The notes under the pieces are model-generated. The model was not told the origin of the DNA. It made no database searches and saw only the letters and a program-made list of their open reading frames with translations. From positions 124,001 through 188,000 of the forward strand of contig NZ_JAIVKX010000010.1 of NCBI RefSeq assembly GCF_020524285.1: a stretch of 64,000 nt of DNA, given 5' to 3'. Each line of letters starts with the position of its first letter. The stretch's first letter is position 1. The translations under genes and the position numbers were made by a program. This DNA is from Alloyangia pacifica. Lineage in GTDB: Bacteria > Pseudomonadota > Alphaproteobacteria > Rhodobacterales > Rhodobacteraceae. This document shows positions 1 through 8,840 of this stretch, piece after piece.

Positions 1-17
1 CCGCCTATGTCAGGCGG
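1..17. terminator. short hairpin at window edge
   Basis: Perfect 6-bp stem ccgcct/aggcgg around a 5-nt loop. It lies downstream of pyrF on the minus strand. There is no T-run on either side, so it may only be part of a terminator or of a gene lying outside the window. Confidence 0.3.
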
Positions 18-99
18 GCCACCAGAGAGTCGCAAGGGGCATCGGACGTGTCATGACGTCTGGTTAGCCCCCCGCGCGCGTCGGATCAAGTCTTGTTCC

Positions 100-831
100 T
101 CATGCCCTGTTGGGGCGCTGCGCCTGTGGCGAGGCCAGCTCGGCATTGATCGCCAGCGCCGCGTCACGCGGCGAGGGCGCGCGCCAGACCGGGCGGCCCA
201 CGACGATGTGGTCGGCCCCGGCGGCGATGGCGCTGGCGGGCGTCGCGATGCGCTTCTGGTCGTCATCGGCGCTGCCTGCCGGGCGCACGCCGGGGGTGAC
301 GATCAGACGGCCCTCGGACTCTGGCAGCGCGCGGATGCGGGCGGCCTCCATCGGCGAGGCGATGATGCCGTCGGCCCCGGCCTCGAAGGCGCGGGCGGCA
401 CGTTCCACCACCAGATCGGCCACGTCGCCCGCCTGCATCAGACCGTCGTCGAGGTCGGCCCGGTCCAGCGAGGTCAGGATGGTCACCGCGAGGATCTTCA
501 GGTTCGAGCCCGCGGCGCCCTGCTTGGCGGCGCGCACCACGTGCGGATCGCCATGCACCGTCAGGAAGTCGAGGTCGAACTGCGCGATGCCGCGCACCGC
601 GTTTTCGACGGTCTGGCCGATGTCGAAGAACTTCATGTCTAGGAAGATGCGCTTGCCGTGCTCCTGCTTGAGCTCGTTGGCGAGCGCCAGTCCGCCTCCG
701 GTGAGCATGCCGAGGCCGATCTTGTAGAAGGAGACGGCATCACCGATCTCTTCGGCGACTTTGAGCCCCTCGAGGGCGTTGGGCACGTCGAGGGCGACGA
801 TCAGGCGGTCATCGGACACGGCTGCGGACAT
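100..831 (-). CDS. pyrF: orotidine 5'-phosphate decarboxylase
   Basis: Cytoplasmic enzyme that decarboxylates OMP to UMP, the last step of de novo pyrimidine synthesis. The 243-residue length is normal for bacterial PyrF. The DxKxxDI catalytic signature is visible in LDMKFFDIG and the phosphate-binding loop in VTPGVRP. The ATG is preceded by AAAAGGAG about 7 nt upstream, which supports this start. The gene lies after the penicillin-binding protein gene on the same strand, separated by a 122-bp gap with two abutting palindromes, so it is probably transcribed separately. Identification is firm. Confidence 0.96.
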   Translation of the reverse strand: MSAAVSDDRLIVALDVPNALEGLKVAEEIGDAVSFYKIGLGMLTGGGLALANELKQEHGKRIFLDMKFFDIGQTVENAVRGIAQFDLDFLTVHGDPHVVRAAKQGAAGSNLKILAVTILTSLDRADLDDGLMQAGDVADLVVERAARAFEAGADGIIASPMEAARIRALPESEGRLIVTPGVRPAGSADDDQKRIATPASAIAAGADHIVVGRPVWRAPSPRDAALAINAELASPQAQRPNRA

Positions 832-897
832 GGGGCGGCTCCTTTTGCGGGATTTCGCCTCTCATGTCCGCGCCGGGCGTTCAGGTCAAGCCCACGC

Positions 898-942
898 CAA
901 AAGCCTTCGAAGGCTTTTGCAGGTTCCTTCGAAGGAACCTGC
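898..942. repeat. two abutting TTCGAA-centred palindromes
   Basis: The first palindrome (898-919) has arm caaaagccttc and its exact complement. The second (919-942) has arm gcaggttccttc and its exact complement. They share base 919, and both have CTTCGAAG at the centre. They lie between the end of the penicillin-binding protein gene and the start of pyrF. The transcript would form two consecutive hairpins, possibly a terminator or mRNA-end stabiliser. The same architecture recurs at 13204-13249. Confidence 0.75.
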
Positions 943-953
943 CGCCCAAAGCA

Positions 954-3200
954 TCAGCCGCCGCCGAGCAGATCGCGGATGACCTGCTGGATGATGTTGT
1001 CGCGGCGCTGGCGCTCGGGCTGGCGCTGCGGTTGCGGCTGCGCCACCTGCTGCGGCGGCTCCGGCGCGATGGCAGGCAGCGGCTTGGCCTCGGTGCCGTC
1101 GGTGACGCGCAGCATGGTCTCGCGCCAGATCTCCGCCGGCAGACCGCCGCCGGTCACCCCGGTCAGCGGCGAGTTGTCATCGTTGCCCATCCAGACGCCG
1201 ACCACGTAATCGGCGGTGAAGCCGATGAACCAGGCGTCGCGCGCGTCGTTCGAGGTGCCGGTCTTGCCCGCCACCTCGCGGTCGGGCAGCTTTGCCCGCC
1301 CGCCGGTGCCGCCATCCACCACGTGCTCCATCATCCAGATCAGCTGTCCCGCCGCCTCGGGCTGGATCACCCGCTCACGGATGCCGCCGCCGGTGCCCAT
1401 GAGCACCTCGTCGTCCCCCTTCAGGCGCAGGTCGACGAGGCCGTAGGGCGTCACCGCAGAGCCGCCGTTGAGGATGCCGGCATAGGCGCCGGTCATTTCC
1501 AGCAGCGAAGCCTCGGAGGTGCCGAGCGCCATGGCCGGAGAGCTGTTCACTTCGGACTTGATGCCGAAGCCCGTGGCCACCTTGGCGACGAGGTCGCGCC
1601 CGACGGATTCCGAGATCTTCACCGCCGGGATGTTCAGCGAATGCGCCAGGGCATCGGTCAGCGTGACCTTGCCCTTGTAGTTCCTGGAGTAGTTCTGCGG
1701 GCACCACTCGCCGGAGCCCGGCACGTTCATGCAGAACGGCTCGTCGACCACCGTGTCATAGGGCGAATGCCCCAGCTCGAGCGCGGTGGCATAGACGAAC
1801 GGCTTGAAGGCCGAACCGGTCTGGCGCTTGGCCTGGGTGGCGCGGTTGAACACGCCCGACACGCCGGTCTTGCGGCCGCCCACCATGGCCCGCACCGCGC
1901 CGTCGGACGACATGACGACGATCGCCGCCTGTGCCTTGGAGCCTTCCTTGACCTTGCTCTCGTAGACCGAGTTCATCGCGTCCTCGGCCGCCCGCTGCAG
2001 CTTGGGATCGAGCGTGGTGCGGATCACCACGTCCTCCATCGTGTCGCGGGTGAAGAACTCGGGGCCGGTCGACATCACCCAGTCTGCGAAATATCCGCCG
2101 GTCTTGCTCTGCGCCTCTTCCGAGAGGGTCGCCGGATTGGCCTGCGCCTGCTGCTCTTCGGCGGCGCTCAGGTAGCCCTGGTCCTCCATCAGCCGCAGCA
2201 CCGTCGCCGCGCGGTTCTGCGAGCGCTCGAGATCACTGGTCGGCGCCAGCGTCGAGGGCGCGGTGAGCAGCCCGGCCAGCATCGCCGATTCCTGCGGGTT
2301 GAGCGTGGCGGCATGCTTGCCGAAATAGCGCTCCGCCGCGGCCTCTGCGCCATAGGCGCCGCCGCCCATGTAGGCGCGGTTGAGGTAGATCGAGAGGATC
2401 TCGTCCTTGGTGTACTTCAGCTCCATCGCCATGGCGTAGAGCGCTTCCTTGCCCTTCCGGGCCAGCGAGGACTCGCGGCAATCCGCCACGTAATCGGCTT
2501 CCGAATCCCAAACGCTCGCATCGTATTCGACACCGATGCAGAGCAGCTTCGCGGTCTGCTGGGTGATGGTCGAACCGCCATGACCGGAAAGCGGGCCGCG
2601 CCCTTCGGCAAGGTTGATGCGGATCGCGCTGGCCACGCCGCGCGGCGAGACACCGAAATGCTTGTAGAAGCGCTTGTCCTCGGTGGCGATCACCGCGTTC
2701 CTGAGGTGCTTGGACACGCTGGTCGCGGTCACCGCGCCGCCGAACTGGTCGCCGCGCCAAGCAAAGATGGCGCCGTTGCGGTCGATCAGCGTGACCGAGC
2801 CACGCGCCCGCCCGTCCAGCAATTCGGTGACCGGCGGCAGCTTGGTATAGAAATAACCCACCCCGAGGGCGAGGAGCAGCGCCACCACGGCGGTCACCCG
2901 CCAAGTGATGCGCCAGATGAGGCTCAGCACGAAAGACACGATGCTAAACACGAAGGCGACGAGAAAGTTCCGCTTCTTCGCGGTCCGGCGCGCAGGCTTG
3001 CGCGGCGCCGTGCGCCGGCCACCGTTGCCGCCGCCGGACGCGCCTCCGCCCGACGCGGGTCTGCCCTTGCCCTGACCATTGCCTGTCGGTTTGCTGCCCT
3101 TCGGCTTGCTGCCTGTCGGTTTGCGGCTGCCCTTTGCGCCGCCGTTGGGATAGCGGCGATCGGCCACCAAACGGCCCTTGCCACGCCCTGAATCACTCAT
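954..3200 (-). CDS. class A penicillin-binding protein (PBP1A-like transglycosylase/transpeptidase)
   Basis: Bifunctional peptidoglycan synthase, anchored in the inner membrane with its catalytic part in the periplasm (748 aa). The first ~70 residues are a low-complexity basic Gly/Pro/Lys tail containing repeated KPTGSKPKG-type units, followed by a transmembrane segment at about 75-115. The GT51 glycosyltransferase motifs EDKRFYKHFG and GGSTITQQTAK follow. The transpeptidase domain has SAFK (SxxK nucleophile), SLN (SxN) and KTGT. The set of motifs is complete, so it should be active. Which PBP1 subclass it belongs to cannot be settled from motifs alone. It is a single gene upstream of pyrF, with palindromes after its stop. 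Confidence 0.93.
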   Translation of the reverse strand: MSDSGRGKGRLVADRRYPNGGAKGSRKPTGSKPKGSKPTGNGQGKGRPASGGGASGGGNGGRRTAPRKPARRTAKKRNFLVAFVFSIVSFVLSLIWRITWRVTAVVALLLALGVGYFYTKLPPVTELLDGRARGSVTLIDRNGAIFAWRGDQFGGAVTATSVSKHLRNAVIATEDKRFYKHFGVSPRGVASAIRINLAEGRGPLSGHGGSTITQQTAKLLCIGVEYDASVWDSEADYVADCRESSLARKGKEALYAMAMELKYTKDEILSIYLNRAYMGGGAYGAEAAAERYFGKHAATLNPQESAMLAGLLTAPSTLAPTSDLERSQNRAATVLRLMEDQGYLSAAEEQQAQANPATLSEEAQSKTGGYFADWVMSTGPEFFTRDTMEDVVIRTTLDPKLQRAAEDAMNSVYESKVKEGSKAQAAIVVMSSDGAVRAMVGGRKTGVSGVFNRATQAKRQTGSAFKPFVYATALELGHSPYDTVVDEPFCMNVPGSGEWCPQNYSRNYKGKVTLTDALAHSLNIPAVKISESVGRDLVAKVATGFGIKSEVNSSPAMALGTSEASLLEMTGAYAGILNGGSAVTPYGLVDLRLKGDDEVLMGTGGGIRERVIQPEAAGQLIWMMEHVVDGGTGGRAKLPDREVAGKTGTSNDARDAWFIGFTADYVVGVWMGNDDNSPLTGVTGGGLPAEIWRETMLRVTDGTEAKPLPAIAPEPPQQVAQPQPQRQPERQRRDNIIQQVIRDLLGGG

Positions 3201-3281
3201 GTCGCCCTGCCCGGCCTATCTGTCTTTCGCGGGAGAATAACGGGTTTGAGGTCTGATGTTGACCGGGAAACGGTCACATAT

Positions 3282-3310
3282 TTGTCTTTTTAGATGGCTC
3301 ATATTTTAAT
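3282..3310 (+). promoter_or_regulatory. possible sigma-70-type promoter of glnK-amtB
   Basis: TTGTCT, a 17-nt spacer, then TTTAAT, in an AT-rich patch of an otherwise GC-rich region about 165 bp before the glnK start. No clear sigma-54 -24/-12 element or NtrC dyad was found in 3201-3474. The assignment rests on match and spacing only. Confidence 0.3.
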
Positions 3311-3474
3311 CAAATGCAGCTTTTCCGCTCATTTTGTGATCTCCTTAGGAGCGCATGCGGATGGGCACAAGGGGCTGTCCCTTCCCATGGTGAGCGGGCA
3401 GCGGCTTTCTGCCCATGCACAAACGAGGAGATGCGGGGCGCAGCTGCGCGCCGCAAGAACCGAAAGGGACCAAG

Positions 3475-3813
3475 GTGAAACTGATCATTGCAACGATCAA
3501 GCCGTTCAAGCTCGAGGAGGTGCGCGAGGCGCTCACCGCAATCGGCGTGCGCGGCATGATGGTCACGGAAATCAAGGGCTTCGGCTCGCAGTCCGGTCAC
3601 ACCGAAATCTATCGCGGCGCAGAATACGCGGTGAACTTCGTGCCGAAGATCAAGCTCGAGATCGTGGTCGCTGGCTCCATGGCTGACCAGGTTGTCGAGA
3701 CGATCACCAGCACCGCACAGACCGGCAAGATCGGTGACGGCAAGATTTTCGTGCTCGACGTGCAGCAGGCCGTTCGCGTGCGCACCGGCGAGACCAACGC
3801 GGACGCGCTCTGA
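3475..3813 (+). CDS. glnK: PII nitrogen regulatory protein
   Basis: Cytoplasmic PII signal protein of 112 aa, the usual length. It senses 2-oxoglutarate, ATP and ADP, and gates the ammonium channel or controls glutamine synthetase adenylylation. Tyr51, the uridylylation site, is present in the T-loop (YRGAEYAVNF). The start is a GTG giving VKLIIATIKPFK, the canonical PII N-terminus, with GAAAGGGA just upstream; a longer in-frame start at 3415 adds non-family sequence and was rejected. It is followed 35 bp later by amtB, which indicates the GlnK type rather than the glnA-linked GlnB. Confidence 0.93.
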   Translation: MKLIIATIKPFKLEEVREALTAIGVRGMMVTEIKGFGSQSGHTEIYRGAEYAVNFVPKIKLEIVVAGSMADQVVETITSTAQTGKIGDGKIFVLDVQQAVRVRTGETNADAL

Positions 3814-3848
3814 AGAGTCGCGGAACGACAGATAGGGACAAGAAAGAC

Positions 3849-5186
3849 ATGAAACTTCTCAAGACGCTGGCTCCGGTCGCTGCGCTGATCGCGCTGCCGA
3901 GCCTCGGCCTCGCCCAGGATGAGGGCCCCGCGGCCGGGGTGAACGCCTCGACCGACACCGTGTTCATCTTCAACTCGCTGCTGTTCCTCATCGGCGGCTT
4001 CCTCGTGTTCTGGATGGCAGCGGGCTTTGCCATGCTCGAGGCCGGCCTGGTGCGCTCCAAGAACGTCACCATGCAGCTGATGAAGAACGTTGCGCTCTTC
4101 TCCTTCGCCGCGATCTTCTACTACCTGATCGGCTACAACCTGATGTACCCGCTCGGCACCTGGTCGGTTGACGGCGTGCTCTCGGGCGTCTGGGGCACCG
4201 CGGTTCTCGAAGCCGTGGGCGTGACCGCCGACGCGGCCGACGACTATTCCTACGCCTCGACCGGTTCGGACTTCTTCTTCCAGCTGATGTTCTGCGCCAC
4301 CACCGCCTCGATCGTTTCCGGCACCCTCGCCGAGCGCATCAAGCTGTGGCCCTTCATGGTCTTCATCATCGTGCTGACCGCGATCATCTACCCGCTGCAG
4401 GCCTCCTGGAAATGGGGCGGCGGCTTCCTCGACGCGGCTGGCTTCCTCGACTTCGCCGGCTCGACCGTCGTGCACTCGGTGGGTGGCTGGGCCGCTCTGG
4501 CCGGCGCGCTCCTGCTCGGACCGCGGATCGGCAAGTACAAGGACGGCCGCGTGACCCCGTTCCCCGGCTCCAACCTTGCCCTCGCCACGCTCGGCACGTT
4601 CATCCTGTGGCTCGGCTGGTTCGGCTTCAACGGCGCATCGCAGCTGGCCATGGGCACCGTGGGTGACGTTGCAGACATTTCGCGCATCTTCGCCAACACC
4701 AACGCCGCAGCGGCTGGTGGTGCTGTCGCCGCGATGATCCTGACCCAGCTTCTCTACAAGAAGCCGGACCTCACCATGGTGCTCAACGGCGCGCTGGCCG
4801 GCCTCGTGTCGATCACCGCGGAACCGCTGACCCCCTCGCTGGGCGCGGCCACCATCATCGGCGCCATCGGCGGCATCCTCGTGGTCTTCGCAGTGCCCTT
4901 CCTGGACAAGATCAAGATCGACGACGTCGTCGGCGCGATCCCGGTCCACCTGGTCTGCGGCATCTGGGGCACCATCGCCGTGGCCTTCACCAACGGTGAC
5001 GCCTCCTTCGGCACCCAGATCTACGGCATCGTCGTGGTCGGCATCTTCACCTTCGTGGTCTCGATCGTGCTCTGGTTCATCCTCAAGATGATCTTCGGCA
5101 TCCGGGTCTCGGAAGAAGACGAGATCAACGGTCTCGACATGGCCGAGCTGGGCATGGAAGCCTACCCCGAGTTCTCCAAGGGCTGA
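3849..5186 (+). CDS. amtB: ammonium transporter
   Basis: Inner-membrane ammonium channel of 445 aa. An N-terminal signal peptide (about residues 1-22, ending LGLAQ) is followed by eleven or so hydrophobic helices. The two pore histidines of Amt proteins are recognisable in VVHSVGGWAA and VHLVCGIWG. The gene forms an operon with glnK, whose product normally plugs the channel when nitrogen is plentiful. A strong intrinsic terminator follows the stop codon. Nitrogen-status control is inferred from the family, because no NtrC site was identified. Confidence 0.95.
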   Translation: MKLLKTLAPVAALIALPSLGLAQDEGPAAGVNASTDTVFIFNSLLFLIGGFLVFWMAAGFAMLEAGLVRSKNVTMQLMKNVALFSFAAIFYYLIGYNLMYPLGTWSVDGVLSGVWGTAVLEAVGVTADAADDYSYASTGSDFFFQLMFCATTASIVSGTLAERIKLWPFMVFIIVLTAIIYPLQASWKWGGGFLDAAGFLDFAGSTVVHSVGGWAALAGALLLGPRIGKYKDGRVTPFPGSNLALATLGTFILWLGWFGFNGASQLAMGTVGDVADISRIFANTNAAAAGGAVAAMILTQLLYKKPDLTMVLNGALAGLVSITAEPLTPSLGAATIIGAIGGILVVFAVPFLDKIKIDDVVGAIPVHLVCGIWGTIAVAFTNGDASFGTQIYGIVVVGIFTFVVSIVLWFILKMIFGIRVSEEDEINGLDMAELGMEAYPEFSKG

Positions 5187-5219
5187 TTTTCTCCTTCCTT
5201 TCAGCTTTTGACCAACTGG

Positions 5220-5245
5220 CCCGGGCGTTCGCGCCCGGGTTTTTT
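5220..5245 (+). terminator. intrinsic terminator of glnK-amtB
   Basis: 8-bp perfect stem cccgggcg/cgcccggg with loop ttcg, followed directly by six T residues. It lies 34 bp after the amtB stop. Confidence 0.9.
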
Positions 5246-5354
5246 GTTGCCCAGCTAAAGGTAGTCGTGCCCCCCTTCCTGCGGCATCTGGACCGAAACG
5301 GACCCCGCCCCGGCGCGCCCTGGCGCCTGGGTCGGCCGGAGGGGACGGGCGGAT

Positions 5355-5416
5355 GGGGGCTCTGCCCTCGGCCGCGCAGGCGCGGCCTCCCCCGGGATAT
5401 TTTCGTCTAGACGGAG
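5355..5416 (+). repeat. composite dispersed repeat, copy A
   Basis: A GC-rich hairpin-forming part (5355-5388) is followed by the core CCCGGGATATTTTCGTCTAG (from about 5391). The stretch 5246-5546 between amtB and the convergent regulator gene contains no convincing gene. It holds this copy and the inverted copy B. Confidence 0.65.
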
Positions 5417-5480
5417 CTCAGGCGGCAACGGCACGCGGCCAGGCAGCAAGAAGGCCGGCACGCTGCGCGCGTCCGGCCTT

Positions 5481-5540
5481 CGTCCAGATCGAAATATCCC
5501 GTGGGGAGCCCGGAGGGCGAGGGGGCAGCGCCCCCTGCCA
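5481..5540 (-). repeat. composite dispersed repeat, copy B (inverted)
   Basis: Read on the minus strand, the core is CGGGATATTTCGATCTGGAC, preceded by a GGGGGCGCTGCCCCC-type hairpin. Copies A and B face each other and could pair as a long stem between two convergent genes. A further aaggccgg/ccggcctt stem lies between them (about 5451-5480). Confidence 0.65.
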
Positions 5541-5546
5541 CATCGA

Positions 5547-6317
5547 TCACCCCCGCCCGGTCACCCGGTCGAAGCGCTGCCGCGCCACGTCCTCGTCGCG
5601 CTCGGCCTTGCGGTCGGCGACGAGCGCCGCCTCGACGTAGCCGAGGTGCGCCTGCACCGCCGCCTTGGCGCCTTCCGCGTCGCGCGCCTGCAGCGCCGCG
5701 TTGATCGCCCGGTGCTGCTCGAGCAGCGCCTCGCGGGTGGTGCGCTGCTTGAACATGATCGAGCGGTTGTAGAAGACCCCCTCGCGCAGAAGCTGGTACA
5801 TCGAGCGCATCATGTGCAGCATTATGACGTTGTGGCTGGCCTCGATGATCGCCAGGTGGAAGTCGGCGTCGAGCCGCGCCTCCTCGGCCGGATTGCGCTT
5901 CATGTGCGCCGCTTCCATCTTCGCGAAGAGCGCCTCGATCACCTTCAGGTCCGAGGGCGTCCCGTGCAGCGCGGCGCGCTCGGCGGCCAGCCCCTCCATG
6001 TCGCGGCGGAAGCTGAGGTAGTCGAAGACCGCCTCGTCATGCTTGGAGAAGAGCTGGATCAGCGCGTCGGAGAAGGCCGAGCCGAGCACTTCGGTGACGA
6101 AGATGCCGGCGCCCGCGCGGGTTTCCAGAAGACCGCGGTCCTGCAGGTCGGCCACCGCCTCGCGCAGGCTCGGGCGCGACACCCCGAGTCGCTCCGACAG
6201 CTCGCGCTCGGCGGGCAGGCGCTCGCCGGGGCGCAGGATGCCGCGCAGGATCAGCTCCTCGATCTGCCGTACAACGGCATTGGAAAGTTTCTCGGACTGG
6301 ACGGGGCGGAAGGGCAT
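5547..6317 (-). CDS. FadR/GntR-family transcriptional regulator
   Basis: 256-aa DNA-binding regulator. The N-terminal winged helix (about 10-75) carries the GntR signature GERLPAERELSERLGVSRPSLREAV. The C-terminal FCD ligand-binding domain (about 90-245) shows the metal-ligand pattern DxxFH and later histidines (EQHRAI, QAHLG). FadR-subfamily members usually sense carboxylates such as pyruvate, lactate or gluconate; the effector here is unknown. No catabolic operon is adjacent, so the target is either itself (dyad at 6343-6359) or distant genes. It resembles the PdhR/LldR group, but I cannot assign one. Confidence 0.85.
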   Translation of the reverse strand: MPFRPVQSEKLSNAVVRQIEELILRGILRPGERLPAERELSERLGVSRPSLREAVADLQDRGLLETRAGAGIFVTEVLGSAFSDALIQLFSKHDEAVFDYLSFRRDMEGLAAERAALHGTPSDLKVIEALFAKMEAAHMKRNPAEEARLDADFHLAIIEASHNVIMLHMMRSMYQLLREGVFYNRSIMFKQRTTREALLEQHRAINAALQARDAEGAKAAVQAHLGYVEAALVADRKAERDEDVARQRFDRVTGRG

Positions 6318-6342
6318 GAGACGGTCCTGAGAGGCGGGAATT

Positions 6343-6359
6343 GGTCAGATCATATGACC
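6343..6359. promoter_or_regulatory. probable operator of the FadR-type regulator
   Basis: Dyad GGTCA-N7-TGACC with an inner TCATATGA, 26 bp upstream of the regulator start. It fits the TGGT...ACCA style of FadR-subfamily sites. Autoregulation is inferred from position. Confidence 0.5.
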
Positions 6360-6414
6360 ACGCGCACCGCGGCTCAAGCGCGACGAAAGGACAGTGGCGC
6401 TCTCCACGGAGCGC

Positions 6415-6861
6415 TCACCAGCGTGACAGGGCGTCCTCGTCCTCGTCCTTGGCGGCGACCCAGGAGGTTCCGGCGGCGCCGCTTTCCTTTTTCCAGAAGG
6501 GCGCGCGCGACTTGAGGTAGTCCATCAGGTACTCGGCGGCCTCGAAGGCATGGCCGCGGTGCTTCGATGCGGTGGCGACCATCATGATGCGTTCGCCCGG
6601 CCCCATGCGGCCGTAGCGGTGGATCACCAGAACCTCGCCGAGATCCCAGCGCGCCTCGGCCTCGGCGGCGATCTTTTCCAGCGCCTTCTGGGTCATGCCG
6701 GGGTAGTGCTCGATCTCCATGGTCTCCAGCGTGCCAGACACGTCGCGCACCACGCCGGTGAAGGTCACCACGGCGCCCATGTCGGTGCGGCCCGCGGCGA
6801 AGCCCTCGGCCTCGGCGCCGAAATCGAAGGGCTCTTCCTGCACGATAACCCGGATCGCCAT
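6415..6861 (-). CDS. moaE: molybdopterin synthase catalytic subunit
   Basis: Large subunit of molybdopterin synthase (148 aa), which transfers sulfur from thiocarboxylated MoaD to precursor Z (cPMP) to make molybdopterin. Family landmarks are GAVVTFTGVVRD near residue 30, the HYPGM segment, IHRYGRMGPGE, and the late FWKKE lysines, which include the active-site lysine. It lies directly after moaD with a 4-bp gap, so the two subunits are co-translated. Identification is firm. Confidence 0.95.
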   Translation of the reverse strand: MAIRVIVQEEPFDFGAEAEGFAAGRTDMGAVVTFTGVVRDVSGTLETMEIEHYPGMTQKALEKIAAEAEARWDLGEVLVIHRYGRMGPGERIMMVATASKHRGHAFEAAEYLMDYLKSRAPFWKKESGAAGTSWVAAKDEDEDALSRW

Positions 6862-6865
6862 GGGC

Positions 6866-7111
6866 TCAGCCCCCGGTCATCGGCGGGAAGAAGGCGACCT
6901 CGCGCACGCCGGCGAGCGGCGCGTCGAACTCCGACAGCTCCTGGTCCAGCGCCACGCGCAGGGCGGAGAGGTCGGAGAAGGCCATTGCGTAGCGCTCTTC
7001 GCGGTCGCGCAACTCCTCGATGAGATCGTTGACCGTGGCGGCCTCGGTCTCGTAGCGCTCCTTGGGCAGGCCGATGCGCTCGCGCACCCATGCAAAGTAG
7101 AGCAGGTCCAT
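6866..7111 (-). CDS. moaD: molybdopterin synthase sulfur carrier subunit
   Basis: Ubiquitin-fold sulfur carrier of 81 aa ending in the diagnostic Gly-Gly (FFPPMTGG) that is adenylated and thiocarboxylated by MoeB. The start codon overlaps the pgsA stop (TGATG arrangement), indicating translational coupling. A longer in-frame extension upstream is only read-through of the pgsA region. It works with the adjacent moaE; the remaining Moco genes are not in this window. Confidence 0.94.
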   Translation of the reverse strand: MDLLYFAWVRERIGLPKERYETEAATVNDLIEELRDREERYAMAFSDLSALRVALDQELSEFDAPLAGVREVAFFPPMTGG

Positions 7112-7776
7112 CACGTCTCGTCCTTCAGGAACGGCAGGGCCTTCACGAAGTAGTCCCAGCCGGTGATCAGCGTCAGCGTCGCGGCGATCCACAGCAGCGT
7201 CAGGCCGAGGTGGCCGGTCCAGATCATCCCGGCCTCCTGCCAGCGCAGCCCGTGCGGATCGGCGCCGCCCGCGTCGAGCGCCCGGGTCACCACCTGGTCG
7301 TCCAGCGCCTCGACGCTGAGAGCAAGATAATGCTCGAAGACCCCCTGTGAAAAGAGCGTGGCGATGGCAATCATCTGGAACGTGGTCTTCCACTTGGCCA
7401 GCTTGGTCACCTTCAGCGTGCCGGCGGTGTCGCCGAGATACTCGCGCAGCCCCGAGACGAAGACCTCGCGGAAGAGGATCATCGTCGCGGGCAGCACCAG
7501 CCAGGGCGACATCGAGGAATAGCCGACGATCACCATCAGCGCGATCACCACCATGGCCTTGTCGGCGATGGGATCGAGCATGGCGCCGATCTTGCTTTCC
7601 TGTCCCCAGAGCCGGGCAAGGTAGCCGTCGAACCAGTCGGTCACGGCGGCACTGATGAACAGCAGCAGCGCGAACCAGTCGGCAAGCGGCCGCGAGAAAT
7701 ACAGGAACATCACCGCCACGCCGGGGGCGGCGATCAGGCGGAGGGCGGTGAGGATATTTGGCAGGTTCCAGCGCAT
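7111..7776 (-). CDS. pgsA: CDP-diacylglycerol--glycerol-3-phosphate 3-phosphatidyltransferase
   Basis: Inner-membrane enzyme (221 aa) making phosphatidylglycerophosphate, the first committed step to phosphatidylglycerol. The CDP-alcohol phosphatidyltransferase signature DGxxAR-N8-GxxxDxxxD is complete (DGYLARLWGQESKIGAMLDP). Several hydrophobic helices flank it. The start MRWNLPNILTALR is the family-typical N-terminus; the open frame extends further upstream but through recO sequence. It is probably co-transcribed with recO, moaD and moaE. Confidence 0.95.
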   Translation of the reverse strand: MRWNLPNILTALRLIAAPGVAVMFLYFSRPLADWFALLLFISAAVTDWFDGYLARLWGQESKIGAMLDPIADKAMVVIALMVIVGYSSMSPWLVLPATMILFREVFVSGLREYLGDTAGTLKVTKLAKWKTTFQMIAIATLFSQGVFEHYLALSVEALDDQVVTRALDAGGADPHGLRWQEAGMIWTGHLGLTLLWIAATLTLITGWDYFVKALPFLKDET

Positions 7777-7831
7777 GCGACTTACGTAGCGCGCTTTTTC
7801 GGGAGGGGAAAGACGCCTCGACGCCCGGAGG

Positions 7832-8560
7832 TCAGACGGCGCCGCGGCGAAACCGCTCGACATAGGCGGCGCGGGCCTGCGGCAGAGGGCGATCACGCAG
7901 CGCGGGGGCCATGTGGCGCTCGAGAAAGTGTCCAGTCGTGCGCAGGGCGTCGAGGATCTCGCCGTCGCCGCCGGGGCCCTCGCCCTTGAGGATGTCGGGC
8001 AGGGGCAGCAGCCGGTCGGCCCACTCTCCCGCCGCCTGCCGCGAGACGGCGCGGCCGGTGCGGGGCGAGACGAAACACAGCTCCTCGTTGGTGCCCCGTA
8101 CTGCGCAGGCCGAAAGATCGAGCCCGAAGCCCATCTCGTCGAGCAGCGCCATTTCCCAGCGCAGGTAGGCCAGTGGCCAGACCTCGCGCTGAGGCAGCAG
8201 GTCGAGCAACTGCTCGGTGCGGGCGTAGAGCCGCGGGTGCGGCTCGCGCTCGGGCAGCGCAAAGGCCAGCAGCGCGCAGACCGCGTTGAGTCCGGCCAGC
8301 GACAGCCGGTCCGCCAGCGCATTGGCGGCGCGCGAGCGCTGCGGCTCGGCGGTGAAGCTGCCCATGTGCCCCTCGAGCCGGGCCTTCCACGTCAGGTCAA
8401 GCTGCGCACCGGGCTGCAGCAGCGGGGCGACACGCCGCGAGGCACCGCCGCGCAGCACGCCCATGTGCCGCCCGTGATGCGGGGTGAAGACCTCGAGGAT
8501 CGCCGAGCTTTCGCCGTGCCTGCGCGAGGTCAGAAGGATGCCGGTGTCGCGCCATTCCAT
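7832..8560 (-). CDS. recO: DNA repair protein RecO
   Basis: Recombination mediator (242 aa) that helps load RecA on SSB-coated single-stranded DNA in the RecFOR pathway. The N-terminal OB-fold start [18 protein letters not shown] is typical and fixes the start at the internal ATG, 34 codons after the open frame begins. The C-terminal helical domain includes [19 protein letters not shown]; the zinc cysteines of some RecO proteins are not evident. In alphaproteobacteria recO often follows era; here it lies just beyond DUF1491 and a plus-strand gene. Confidence 0.93.
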   Translation of the reverse strand: MEWRDTGILLTSRRHGESSAILEVFTPHHGRHMGVLRGGASRRVAPLLQPGAQLDLTWKARLEGHMGSFTAEPQRSRAANALADRLSLAGLNAVCALLAFALPEREPHPRLYARTEQLLDLLPQREVWPLAYLRWEMALLDEMGFGLDLSACAVRGTNEELCFVSPRTGRAVSRQAAGEWADRLLPLPDILKGEGPGGDGEILDALRTTGHFLERHMAPALRDRPLPQARAAYVERFRRGAV

Positions 8561-8840
8561 GCGCGCACTGTCGGAGTTTGCCGGGTTGGGGGCAAGGGGT
8601 GTCCGAGGCGTGCCCGCGGCCCATTCGACGCCCTGTGGCGCTGCGTGCGCTCCCGGCATCACCCCGCTGATTGGGTGAAACGCGGCGCGTGGGGCGGCCG
8701 TGCGCGGCCTGTCATGAAAGCCTCGGGATCCTGCCTTAGGCTGGGGCGAGGGGCCTCGCCGACTTTCACCACGACGTGACGCCCCGTCGCTTGATCTCGC
8801 AATAAACTCCGCGTTGCAGTAGCATGGTCGGCCCCGGGAG

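Noticed and set aside
864-3191. Very long open frame on the plus strand opposite the penicillin-binding protein gene
   Set aside because: GC-rich antisense shadow: Arg/His/Ala/Gly-rich translation with no recognisable domain, while the minus strand encodes a complete PBP with all motifs. The same applies to the long frames opposite rel, the chemoreceptor, and serC-serA.
3201-3474. Sigma-54 promoter for glnK-amtB
   Set aside because: Candidate GG...GC pairs do not have the required 10-bp spacing; a sigma-70-like pair fits better, though weakly.
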